Positions 1-12,800 of a DNA stretch of 64,000 nt are shown here, in pieces. Each line of letters begins with the position of its first letter. The first letter of the stretch is position 1. The notes under the pieces are model-generated. The model saw only the letters and a program-made list of their open reading frames with translations, made no database searches and was not told the origin of the DNA. Source of the DNA: Sipunculus nudus (lineage: Eukaryota; Annelida; Sipuncula; Golfingiida; Sipunculidae). The stretch is taken from positions 30,846,956-30,910,955 of the forward strand of contig CM049318.1 in assembly GCA_026874595.1 (NCBI GenBank), read 5' to 3'. The position numbers and the translations under genes were made by a program.

Positions 1-323
1 GAACACTAGACAAATTAACGGTGCTTCGTGTTCACATTGTTCTGGATATTGCAACAAATAAACATATTTTGACACAATGGAAAAGAAAATCATCTCGTCT
101 CAAGCGGCCGACAGCTAAAGCAATAGACCCAGTTGGTTACTCGGGCATGGGTTAAAATATTTTCTTTGTTAAATACTGTTCCCGTTATAGCTTAGTTAAT
201 CGCTTCAACTAATTCTGCAACTTTCGATAAATATAAAACCGGGTTTTTACGAATTTTCCAAATATATATCATTCGGTTTTATTGTGAAAAAGAATCATGC
301 ATTATGCGTAAATGTAGCTCTAC

Positions 324-472
324 CTGCAATGAACTACTGTTGGTCCCACCTCCGGTCTGTACATTTGTTTGGCCTTTTGATGAAATTCAAGGAATGCTGC
401 AGGACTCTCAGGGACACCGTGGTCAGGCCAATATATGTACTGTATCTGTGTCAACGGCTTCTTGGTATTATC
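324..472 (-). CDS. Gene 1: PTP domain, WPD loop to active-site His-Cys
   Basis: Encodes [18 protein letters not shown], then [12 protein letters not shown], ending GPTVVHC. WPDHGVP holds the general-acid Asp, and VVHC is the start of the HCSAGxGR loop. The exon ends two bases into the following Ser codon, so the rest of the loop must lie left of position 1. Both catalytic residues that can be seen are intact. Confidence 0.9.
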
Positions 473-879
473 CTGATGAGAATCGATACAATGTATAAGT
501 AAAAGGAATGGCACAGCTTCGTTGGTTGCAAAATCGAAGTATATTTTTTTAGATCACATTTGTTTTAGTTTTCGAAGATATATCCATATAATGCAGACTT
601 CTGCCGGGTGACACACGCTACATACATTATGTTATGGGTAAGAAACCATTTATATCTCCTGGATAATTTTGACCAGTTAAACTTTGTTCTATATGTGATA
701 CCTTTTCAATTTCCATTTGCCGTATTATAAAGTGTGGGAATTTTTCTTCTTTTAATTTCCTCACAGCGATTCCTCGGTGAATTATGTTTCCTGTGATCAT
801 CTGTTCAGGCCAGTACTGGTAACATTTTACCTGAAGGTTGAAACAAGGTTACTTACATAATACCTTTGCGAAAGTAATG

Positions 880-915
<36 letters not shown>

Positions 916-1197
916 CGTGTGTTTATTAAACCAACTGTTGCTGTTTTATACATCGAAATCAAAGAGTTTGTCCTAATTTGTAATCAAAATATCACCAGTA
1001 CCAATATCAGCAAAAATTCACATAATATTCAGATAAGAAGAGTTCATCAACATCAATCAAATTATAATATTTCAAGGAAATTGACGTGCTGTACCTTCCC
1101 CTTTTCCTTAAGGCATGTCACCATGACAACCAACGGAACATTTTGCTCCCACAACATCTGAATGAAATCTGCAACTGTCTCTTTCACGGGTCCTATC

Positions 1198-1240
<43 letters not shown>

Positions 1241-1751
1241 CTTGTATAATTGAAGTCTGAAGTTCAAAATCACGTTTAACCTGATGGAGATTGGTATTAG
1301 TAAACATGGCACTAACATAACATAATTCAAGAGTAACAAAGAATGAAGCTGAGGATAACATGAAATATAGATAAAAATATATAAGCACAATACCTTGTGA
1401 CGCTATGAATGATTTTGATGCTCTAAAGCCCTGTAAGAATAAAGTGTACTCAGCTGATTTCAATCCGCACATACATGTTTGTCTGTTTCCCAAAGGTATG
1501 ACACGGATGATATTTCATTTTACTTTCATGAGCAGTTTAAGGAAGTGTTACTATTGATTACAACTTGAGTATGCAGTGTATAAACGTCCTTGTAAAGGGC
1601 TCGTTAAAATGGTTGGTTTATCCGAGCAAACAGTATGCAATATTCTTATGATTGTATTTACTAACGGTTTAACTTAAATTTCGTTAAACTTTATCGTAGA
1701 ATACTAAACGCCAATTGGTAGAGGAAATATATATCTGTCTATCTATCTATC

Positions 1752-1797
<46 letters not shown>

Positions 1798-4700
1798 CAA
1801 CTATGTTAACTTACATTGATGAAATTTGCATTAATATACTGGGATAACGGAGTGTCGCCCTCGATGCAAACACGGCTGTGATCATCTGTGGAAGTTTGTT
1901 TGCATAATTATAAAAACAGTATTAACACGTAGGGGTGTATGGTTGAAATATACATTTGAACCAGATCTCGTGTGTGTAATTTCCATGTGCAAACTAAACA
2001 GTTATATGGTAATAATACATAAAATGTGCGTAGTGATTCCATGTAGAAAATGTGATTCAGACTGCCACATTCTGTGCAGCATCGTAAGTTAAACTTATCT
2101 CTTTTTATGTATAAATCCGTAATATTAAAAATTATTAATCTAATAACACCATTTAGTTGTGACTTTTTGAGGTATAAACTCACATATTATAAACAATTAA
2201 TAAGTTCATCTGACTGTAAATTTTCCTTCAGGATTTTTCAAACCGCTTAAGAAAGACAAGTATAACACACGTATCTTTAATACCTATCAAAACTAATTGC
2301 TGAAATAGTCTGATCCAACGATTGGTACATCAACTTTATACCTACATGCTATAATGTTCCTGAATCTGTTCTTGGTAGTAGCCTCCGATGTGCTGCCGAC
2401 CTCACATGGTGCATGAAGTCCCATGGGCAAAGACTATAGTATTGCAATGCAATTTTATAATCAAAGTTAGAGTTAAATAAGTAAGCAATATGAATCGTAC
2501 TCAAACATATATGGAAATTAACGGGTGCCTTTATTTAAAGTAAAATTACATCACTCTAGATCGAGAAGAATATCAATTAAAATACCTCGTATTCTTCTTG
2601 AAATCCATTTTCAGTTTGCTTCATTCCGCAAACATAATCAGGAAACTCTTCAACTCGTATTCCTAGGTTTTCATAGTTGACTGTATCTGGAAGGCTCTGG
2701 CGTGGGTCAATTTTTAAGGATGGTTGAGCAGTTGAGACCGTTGGCATTGCATCTGTAAACATTGAAATCAAACGTACTGACCATCAGCGTTCAAAATTTA
2801 AATTTGTCATATTTACCGTTCGCGAAGAAAAGACCTTACAGACCTTACAGGCAAATGTTCTACAGTTTTATTTCTATCATATTCATGATGTTTTCAAAGA
2901 TTTAAATTGTACTATCACGACCTCTTTATCCTTTTCTTAAGCGTGCGATCAGCCAATAGTTGGTTTTTCTTAATCCAGTATTTGTGTTCGCTCTGTAAGT
3001 GTGCAAATGCTAAAACGCCAATGTTTACAGAAGTACACATCCAAAATAACGGAATCAAAAACCTGCCCGACTAGACATATATATTTCCCATGCTGGACAT
3101 GGCACAACCAACACACTCATGACGAATAATGGTCTTAATAGAGTAATTTAAGAATCCCCGAAAATCCAGATATTTCAAGACGTTAACAAAACATAACATA
3201 TTCTGAAGGATTTTTGGGTTATGTTAGCTTCATGTCACCATTTGAAATCTGTTTTGCTACACATTTTATTTCATTACCTGTAACCAATGGCAAATTTACC
3301 ACCATGGCAGATTCTATATTTTTTTTTAATGTTAGGCATGATTAAGTTTTGGAAAGAAGGCTAGATATAGGTACCAAGTGTAATGCAATTCCTACTATTA
3401 GCGGATTTCTTCCGTCTTTGTCTTTTCCTGAAAGCAAAAATTAAATTGTATTTTATAATGATCCGCTGATAATGATGATAAGGATAAAGAACAGAGCACT
3501 ATGTATCAGTCGACCTCGGGCTGTCAAATCCTTCTATTCCCGGTATGCTCCGGTGTAATCAGGATAAAGTAGCCATGCCTCACCTAAACAACCTGTATAG
3601 AAATTAAACAAAATGTGTTTATAATGTGTATGAAATTCATTGTTAAATTATGCCTATGCGCACGCAGATTTCAATCATTAACAAAATTCAGTTGTCATTT
3701 AAACATGTTATTTAATGAGTTATTCTCATGCAGCTCGTGTATTCATATGTATATATGTAATCGTTTGAGCTAAGGTTCATACTAACCTCAAGATGAAAAC
3801 AGCCAGGACCATGCCGCAAACCACTAATACGATTGCTGTAATCCCGACACCTATTGCTATACTCAAAGACGAGGAGGTAGTCTGGGTGCCTGAAATGACA
3901 ATATCAATAAACTTGTATAACATCCGGACCAGTTTTAATCAACACCAGTGGGGCAACAGTATATTGTTATTTTTCAATACCACACCTAACAAATACATAA
4001 TTCTTATTTAAATCCATGTCTGCAGTTAGAAATAAAAATCGCATTTGGTTTAACTTCATCTACTGAACGCGTCTCTCACGTATAATGATCAGTCATTTAC
4101 GTACTCAGTTCTTGACAAGCCAAACCTTCTCTCCCTTCTACACACTGGCCACTCGCACATGTTCCGTTGACATTACTACATTCGCCGTTTCCATTTTTAC
4201 AGTAACAAGAGCCGTTACATTTGAAACCAAATTTCCCATTTTCGCAAGCTGTAAGGTACCAAAATACGAAACATTTTTATCCTCCTAAGATGTGACCAAT
4301 ATCTAATAGAAAGACACAAATGGTCAACCCTATCAAAAATACAAATTTATTTACACTTTGAAATGTCCATTTATTCCATATTAAGTCAAAGCTTTGATCG
4401 TACGATGACAACGTATGCACACTGACATATTATTTATAACCGATTTAAATACATTATCATTCTTGGCAGAAAATGGGAAAGGGACGATGCATGTTAGATA
4501 TAGGCTCAATGTTATATTGAAAACAAGTTGAAGTTATAGGTACATAGTCCATTATATTAGAACATGCATTTCTTATATTAATAGTATTATACACATGCCC
4601 TGTGTAATCAAGTGAAATTAATTTTGAACATGATGTACTCACGTATACTGCAGGTTTCGTCTCTGAATCCCGCCTTGCATCCTCCATCACACGTTCCATT

Positions 4701-6766
4701 CATATTATCACATTTATATGTATCTAAACAGTTTTCCGAACAAATGTGAAGGCATCCCTCGCCCCAACTTCCCTCCCCGCATGCTGGAATTATTACCGAA
4801 GAAAATGTAGAGATTGCTTGGATGAATTAAATTATAAGTTTATTCACTAAATTACAAATTTAAAATAACTATTTGTTAAGTTTTAAATTATAATTTTACT
4901 TTGTGAATCGAACGTCTTTGGTATATGATACACATTATAATTGTCATATTGTACAGATAAATGCAGTAAGACAGAAAGGAAAGGAAATGATTAAGAAAAC
5001 TTCAAAGCTTGGTCAACACATTTGCGTGATGTTATAGTGTTATGATTTATGATACGTTCATGACTTACATGATTGATATAGATTAAAACCAGGATTATAA
5101 TACCTATTCTGCACTTTTGATGTGGTAAGCAGATATGTAATTGTAATATATATATATATATATATATATTATAAATGTACATTCGTACAACAACGCTGTA
5201 CTCACTTATATTGTATGCTTAACTTCTAAATCCCGCTTTACAGCCTCCATTACAATTACCAATTGAATTATTACAACCCTTTATACCGTTATCGTAACAA
5301 AGGTTACGACAGTCCTGGCCCCATCTGCCCAGGTCGCATACTAGATGTACAGACAACAGGAGTGGATGTAAAAATTAGCAGATATAATACATTTGAATCC
5401 TGTTATAATCCTGGAGTAAGGTTTTGATCATGCCTAACAAAAAGAATTGGAAAGGATAACTACTACTACTAGCGTTGTATGTTATAAAGTCAAATCATTA
5501 ATTTACTTGAGATTTGAAATTAGTGGACAGTTTTTATATATATATATATATCCCGAAACAAATACTGACTTTCAGTGCATGTGACCCCTCTGAACCCAGG
5601 TTTACAGACACACGCCCCGCCTGTTTTGTTGCAGTTGTTCTTACTGACACAATGTTCTGAACATTTCTCAGTACAACCAGCGCCCCAGAAACCATCCTGG
5701 CATTCTATAAGAAATTATTATTCTCCCTTTTGTTTGTCATATCTGAAGCAAATATGCAAATGAATATATAAAATATATACAATTGATATATATATATATA
5801 TATTTATATATACATACATATTTATTGATGTATATATGTGTGTGTCAAGTCTTCAAATTATACCTTTTCTGTGAATCGAATGTCCTTGGTATAAAATACA
5901 AATTATAATTGTCATATTGTACAGACGAATTCAGTAGGACAGGAAGGATAGAAGATAATTATTAAAACTTCAAAGCTTTTTTTTAATAGCCATTTGGCTT
6001 TGTATTAATTAACAAATACCTGTTCTTCCTTGGTCAACACATTTTCTTTATGTTACAGTGTTATGGTTTATGATACTTTCAATACTTCCATGATTTATAT
6101 AGATTACTACCAGGGTCATAATACCACTTATGCACTGTTGACGTAGTTAACAAATAATTAATTGTGGCTTAGGGTAAGTTCTATTGTTTATATATATTTT
6201 ATATTTAAAGGAATTTACTTTCATATTACACCGCTGTACTCATTTAAATTGCATGCTAGACTCTTCTTAATTTTGCTAAGGTCGCATACTAGATGTATAG
6301 AAAACAGTACAGGATGTTAAAATAAGCAGTTAGTATAATTCAATGGAATTATGTAAGACTAGAAACAGGTTTTGATCATGCTTAACAAGAAAAGTTGGAA
6401 CGGATAAATATTAGTTCTAGGGTTGTATATTATATAGTCGCAACTTTAATTAGAATGAGATTTTAAATGAGTGAACAGGTCCATTTATATACATATCACG
6501 AAACAAATACTGACTTTTACTGCATGTGACCCCTCTGAAGCCCGGTTTACAGACACACGCTCCGTCTGTTTTGTTGCAGTTGTTCTTACTGACACAATGT
6601 TCTGAACATTCCTCAGTACAACCAGGGCCCCAGAAACCGCCCTGGCATTCTATAAGAAAGTATTATTCTCAATTTTGTTTGTCACATCTTAAGCAAACAC
6701 GCCCATGAATATATAAAACAAATACCATTTATATTTATACATACATTTATGTATATATATAAATAC

Positions 6767-6803
<37 letters not shown>

Positions 6804-9800
6804 TTATATATAAATATATAGATTAGATTTTAAATAAGCCTTATCACAAATTCACTCTTTTCACTGATATATAACAATTAGAAAGAAATATAAAAAAAAC
6901 TAAAACGCACCATTTTCGCACATGGGAGGCTGCCAACCAGGCTTACAAGTACATTCTCCAGTGGGCTTGTCGCATGGCAGTGAGGCACACCCTTTGCCAC
7001 AAATTCCTGTGCATTTCTCTCGATAGTAATAATCAAGACAAGCACAAGCTCCATCTGTATTTCCACACACACCGCCTTGACATCCAGTGCTGCATAACCG
7101 AGTGCAGTTTTGTCCAAACCGACCACTCTCGCAGACTGCCGAAAAATTAGTGTCAACATTTCCCAATATTTATAATCATGGTAAGCATTATTTATGTGTT
7201 ATAACTGCAAAATGGATGCTCTTCCGTTTAAACACCAAATGGTGTTTCTTTTTCTAGGATGTGTTTGCATTGCTATATCTGTACCATTTCTATGAGATGA
7301 TCGTCTTTATTTTTTTACAGGAATATTTACGTAATCCTGTTCTTCAATACAAAAAAAAACTTGTATCAATAATCAATTATTACTTTTAAATGTGTTTTGA
7401 ACATCGTACTAATTACCATTTATATATTAATAGCGTAAGGCGATTTTTGTGATTTTCCGTATCTCCTCTGATACCGCCGTACGGATTGCCGTGATTTTCG
7501 TCATACGTATGCTCTGGGTTTGTCCGAAGAGATTACGCACCCTTTTATTTGCAATATTTGCGTATTACCTGAATAATTAATAATTTTATTATTTGCTCCC
7601 CCGTGGGCGCCTCTTTTCTTTGTGTCCTTGGGCCCGGTAACACAATGGCCACAGGGTGTGTGATGGCGGAACAGAGTTTTACTCCGGGGGCCCTATCTGG
7701 GGTTTTCTCACATTTCGTGGTGACCGGCCCGAAATAATCCGCATTGGTGATCCCTTCTCAAAAGGCAACCTCCGCGCAGCGAAAAGATCTATTGTGCACA
7801 AGGGAATCTCGCGTGAGGAGAATGCTCAAAAGGGGGCTTTTTTAAAGAATGAAAATTTTCCAAACGGTAGTGAATGCAGGGCAGTGTGTAAAACCCGGAC
7901 CCCAGGGTCCCCGGACCCCAAAAACCAATTTTCCTCATTTTCCATTAGTTATATCGATAAAAACACCACTATTGCTGATGTAAGAACAGAGCTAAGTCCC
8001 TAAATGTTGCAGCTTTGTAAATGACCAATTCACTGAAAGATTTAAATTTACAAAAATATTTCGATGAAGACGGACCTCATTTACTTGACTTTGCTGACTG
8101 TTCCATTTTGACGAACCCCAGTAACCACCGCTCATATTTTTATTTATGACTAAAAGAGGGGGGAAAATTAGCTCTCATGTCACACACTAAATATAATTAT
8201 TTGTTATTCTAAATGAAAATATAGTACGGGCACGCTGTGGGAGATTTATTTGAAGTGCACTAACAGTCGTTGCGGACCGGAGACTGAGCTCTTCCACATA
8301 ACAACAGGTTTCGTGTTCCATTCATAACAACCATGCAATTTAAAGTTGGCAATAATATAAATACCGAGAGGAATCGTTGATTACATGCATTTCAAGCAAC
8401 TACAGGTTCCAAAATAATGATTTTGTAAATGTTTTTAATTATACTTTTTAAAACGCTACACAAATTAAATAAATAGCAAATATAAATTATGAATAAAAAC
8501 TGAGACAAAATGTAAAAATACAGATAAAAACATAATAATAAATCACTTAGGTGTTTTGGCTAAACGTGATGTGAAAATATGTGCTAAAGTAAAACAACGA
8601 GTAAACGGGGTCCGTGTAATCCGTGAGGTCCGTGCGCAAGGGTCCGTAAGTGTTAATTATCAAAGTTTGTTGCAAAACACAGTATTTTTTTTTTTGTTTT
8701 AACCAAACATAATAAAATATGTCTTTAGATACGTTTATGCTAAAATATCTGGACAAATTACCATGAGAGTTTAAGAATTACAGATTTTTCTTGGGGTCCG
8801 GGATCCGGAGTCCGTGGGGTCCAGGTTTACATACCGCCAGAATGCAGTGACTGTCTCACTCGGAAACACAGGAAAGGTCTTTGGGAGTGCGTGATATTTA
8901 AAAATATATACAGCCATTAAATGTACCACATAATATAATGCTACCACGAACTTTTGCGCAGCGGGATTGCCCAACCATGTGAATGCCGGGTTTTTTTGCG
9001 TGATAACGGGAATGCAATTATCGAGAACACGTCTCAGCGCTATACTGTACTACCATGCAAGATAACAGGTTCCTTTACTGGCGGATTGACGGGCTCGGAT
9101 GGCAACTTTAAATGGCGATGTTCAGCATAAAATATTTTCATATAAAAATGATTTCATTTATCATACCAACTTCTTCGAAAATTCTACGGCCAATCCCTTG
9201 GCTTCAATAACAGTTTTATACATAACACCATGCCTATAATGGATCTATATATTAATAGCGTAACGCGATTTGTGTGATTTTTCCGCATCTCCTCTGACAC
9301 CACGGATTGCGGAAATTTTCGACATACATATGCTCCGGGTTTTTCCAAAGAAATTCCACCCATTAATTAATAATTTAAAATTTGCTCCCCCGCGGCCGCC
9401 TCTTTTCTTTGTGTCTTCGGGTCAGGTAACACAATGGCCATAGAGTGTGTGATGGCCGGACAGTTTTACTCCGGGGGCCCTATCTTGGGATTCCTTACAT
9501 TTCGCGGTGACCGGCCCGAAATATTCCCCATCGGCGATCCCTTCTCAAAAGGGGGATCTTTGAAAGAGTTGTTTTGCAGGCCTTCCTACGAAGGGGGGTC
9601 GCACGAGGACTCCTACCTGCGACCAACCTGACCTGATATGCTTGAGTGCACATCAACCGGGTCGCGGAATCCGTGATGGTTAAACAGCGCACACGCGGTC
9701 GCACGAAGTCCAGGGCCTAGCATGCGATTGAGATGCTTGACAAATATTCACAAACATATGCATATGTAGACCTACTATGTAACAGATGAAAAGAAAATGC

Positions 9801-12800
9801 TAACCAAATTCACGTCGTGGTTGGTAGAGTGTGATGTGTACACGTGTGGATTTGTAAAAGTTGTAAACATAATATTGACTTAAAATGTTTTGAATATCGA
9901 GATTTTTTCTCATTGCTACATTTATGAATGTATAATTTCTGTAAAAATGTAGATTTAATACGGTTATACTGGTATTTGTCTCTTTTATATCCATATGACA
10001 TCTCATTCAATAATGTTTATGTAATACTCTTTATTTTTAAAGACTTTATATTCTTTCATTCAGTATGTATGCTTATTGCGTATAAGCCATGGCCATAATT
10101 GTTATTATTTTCACAAATAAAACTGGTATTTTTGCATTCTTTTCTTAGGTCTATTCCATGGGCGGTTTCTTTTTATGTAATTGTGATATTGTTGATCAGT
10201 TTCTCATGTCAAATGGTACATGTGTAGGTACTATTTGTTAAAGACCCCGACCACATGTTAGGCACTGGCTTTGGGCGAAGGTGAACGACTGTACGCTGTT
10301 CCGAAATATGTTCCGAACGCTGTTCCAAAATATTTTTATCCACAACACCATACATATAATGGATATATATATTAAAAGCGTAACACGATTTTTTGTGATT
10401 TTCCGTATCTCCGGATTTCCGGTGGATTTCCGATATCACCGTATGGATTGTTGTGTTCGCCCCAAACCTTGCGTAGCACGGGTGATTGCTAGTTATTATT
10501 TAATATCATACATTTATCTAAATTCCTGTATTTTTATCTAGTCGTAACCAGGGTTACTCTTTTGTACAAGTGGATGGGATAACAATATTTAATGCCCTAT
10601 GTTTTGAAACGATAATGTTGAACAATGGCCAGCTTTCGTCAATAATTTATGACCTATTTTAGTTAAAACCTTCCACGTGAACATCTGTAAAATGGTGTAG
10701 AGACAGATGCATATACCTGGTATTAGAGTAGAGTGTTATGAATTTTCATTAGTATGCAGACATGAGTTAACTCCTTACTTGCAAGGATGTTGGTATAATA
10801 CTAATAGTGTATCTTTACAAATGACGATAGAAGAGTACTCACCAGATTCACAAATGGGTGGTTGATATCCTGGTTTACAGAGACAGTACCCATGTTGTTT
10901 ATCACATGAACTCGTCTTAACACAGTTGCTTGAACATCTATTGTTACAGAGAGGACCGAACCAGCCATCTTTACACTGGCAAGTACCTGTATCCCCGTTA
11001 CAGGCGTTGTTACAACCGTTGGAGCAATTGAAGGCACAGTGGAGTCCCCATGTCCCGGTGGAACAAACTGAGGGTTGAAGTGGATACTTTTATATGTTAA
11101 CCTTTACAATATTATACTGTTTACAATGCTTTTGTTTTATGTAAACGTTTATAACTTGTAGCTACAGTAGGGGCTAATAGCTTATTACGGGCATATATGA
11201 AACCGTTTTTGATAAAGAGAACTATATTTACCAGTAGGTTCCAGGAACTGCCATCGTCCGACAGCACCTTGACCGGTGCTGATGGATACAGCATTTATTT
11301 TACCGATATCACCAGAGGAATGATGTAAAAATAACTCAGACCCTGAAACCCACATAAAAAAGGGTCATGCCATACAGGCTAACATGAAAATACACATGTA
11401 ATGACACGTTAATTTTTGTTCAGCAACAAATATTGCTCGTCGGTGCTCTTGATATTGCTAAGACAACATGGAATGTGGAAGTAATTGCTATGCAGCTTGA
11501 GCGGTATGATCCACGTAAGGCAACATGGGCTATTTGGCCCACTCGCAAATAAAAAAAAATATGGAATAAGGTTGCTTTCATATCACGATGAAATATTTTG
11601 CACACTACGATCGCAAGTAATATAAGATCTTTCACAGATTGGTTGGGTATTATTTGATACGTTCCATATTTCTTTTATGTATCACAAAGACAGAACAGAA
11701 ACTAAACACTGTTTGTATGCTAGAGGCTGGCTGTTTAAATAAGCACTCTGTACTGCGCAAAAAAAGACACAAAGAGAAAATAAGACACATGCTATTTTCC
11801 TCATTAATTAGATTATTTGAGTATTATCGACATGTTTTAATACAAAATTCAGCTAAAACGTGGAACCCATGAAATATGCCACAGAAGCATTCAAGAAAGC
11901 TGTAAATGTAGTATTAATGTCGGTCTTTATGTAGTCAGTGGAATTAAAACGGAACATACCTGTATTGGCACTTTTTCCAACCCGAATAAAATTATTGCTC
12001 CATGATACCCAGAATGGCTGATAGTAATTGCACTTTAGAATACTATGTGTTGAGTTGCTTGCTACAGTCCGTCTTCCGTTAATTACGCGAATGATCGATC
12101 GTGTGTTTCCCCAACCACCGATAATTATGTCGTATGTCCCCGCCTGTGTGTTCTCAACTCCATTTGACAAGACCAAGTGAACATCGTTGCAGGCTTTCAC
12201 ACTGAAGGAGAATTTCTTTACAGCCGTAGTGGAGAACAAAGCCAGATCGTACTTTTTTTCAGTTGGTGTTTTTATCTTAATTTGTTTTGCTAAATATCAC
12301 GAAAAAACAAGAAATGACAGACATTGTTAGATAAAAATCGATATTGGATTACTGTTATAAATATTGATGATTTCATTGACGTAGACTATTTTTCTGCACC
12401 TGTACTTTTTAACACACTTAATGCCTATGACCATAATTCATCATTCATTATGGTTCCCTCACTGCCCATGACAAATGTATTCGTTATACATTTAACAGCA
12501 ATTTTGAGTTAGAACTATCATATGTCTCTCGATTAACTCTCCTTTAAAGAATAGTGATTCTCTCCGTTCTTCTCCTTGCGTTATGGAATGTTATTGTAAG
12601 TAAAGTAAAAATGCGTTGCATTTTTTCGACAGCAGGGCAGCACAATGCTCTTGCGGTGGAACAAAGTTATCCTATGGTATACTGCTGTTGTTACATTAGG
12701 GGGTTAGTTTACTACTTATTTTCAGGATACGGGAAGTGTGACGGATGCTTAATAGATCGCATATTAACTCAGAGCCAGAGATAGGGAGGTGCTAGTTCAT

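Larger units (their letters stand above)
4880..6720 (-). repeat. Tandem duplication of about 0.9 kb inside the EGF section of gene 1
   Basis: Unit 1 (about 4,880-5,760) and unit 2 (about 5,850-6,720) share intron sequence, such as gaatcga(a/g)(c/t)gtc(t/c)ttgg near 4,905 and 5,875, as well as the exon pair described above. Both units have gathered mutations in splice sites or coding sequence, and only the 6.5-kb exon appears fully intact. Confidence 0.75.

Noticed and set aside
2220-2265. Plus-strand acceptor-like ttttccttcag followed by an open segment
   Set aside because: Short, on the wrong strand for the gene, and no matching donor or neighbours.
12241-12252. Nearer acceptor for the FAMeT domain 2 exon at 12,252
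   Set aside because: Preceded by an A-run rather than pyrimidines and gives the wrong phase; 12,289 fits.
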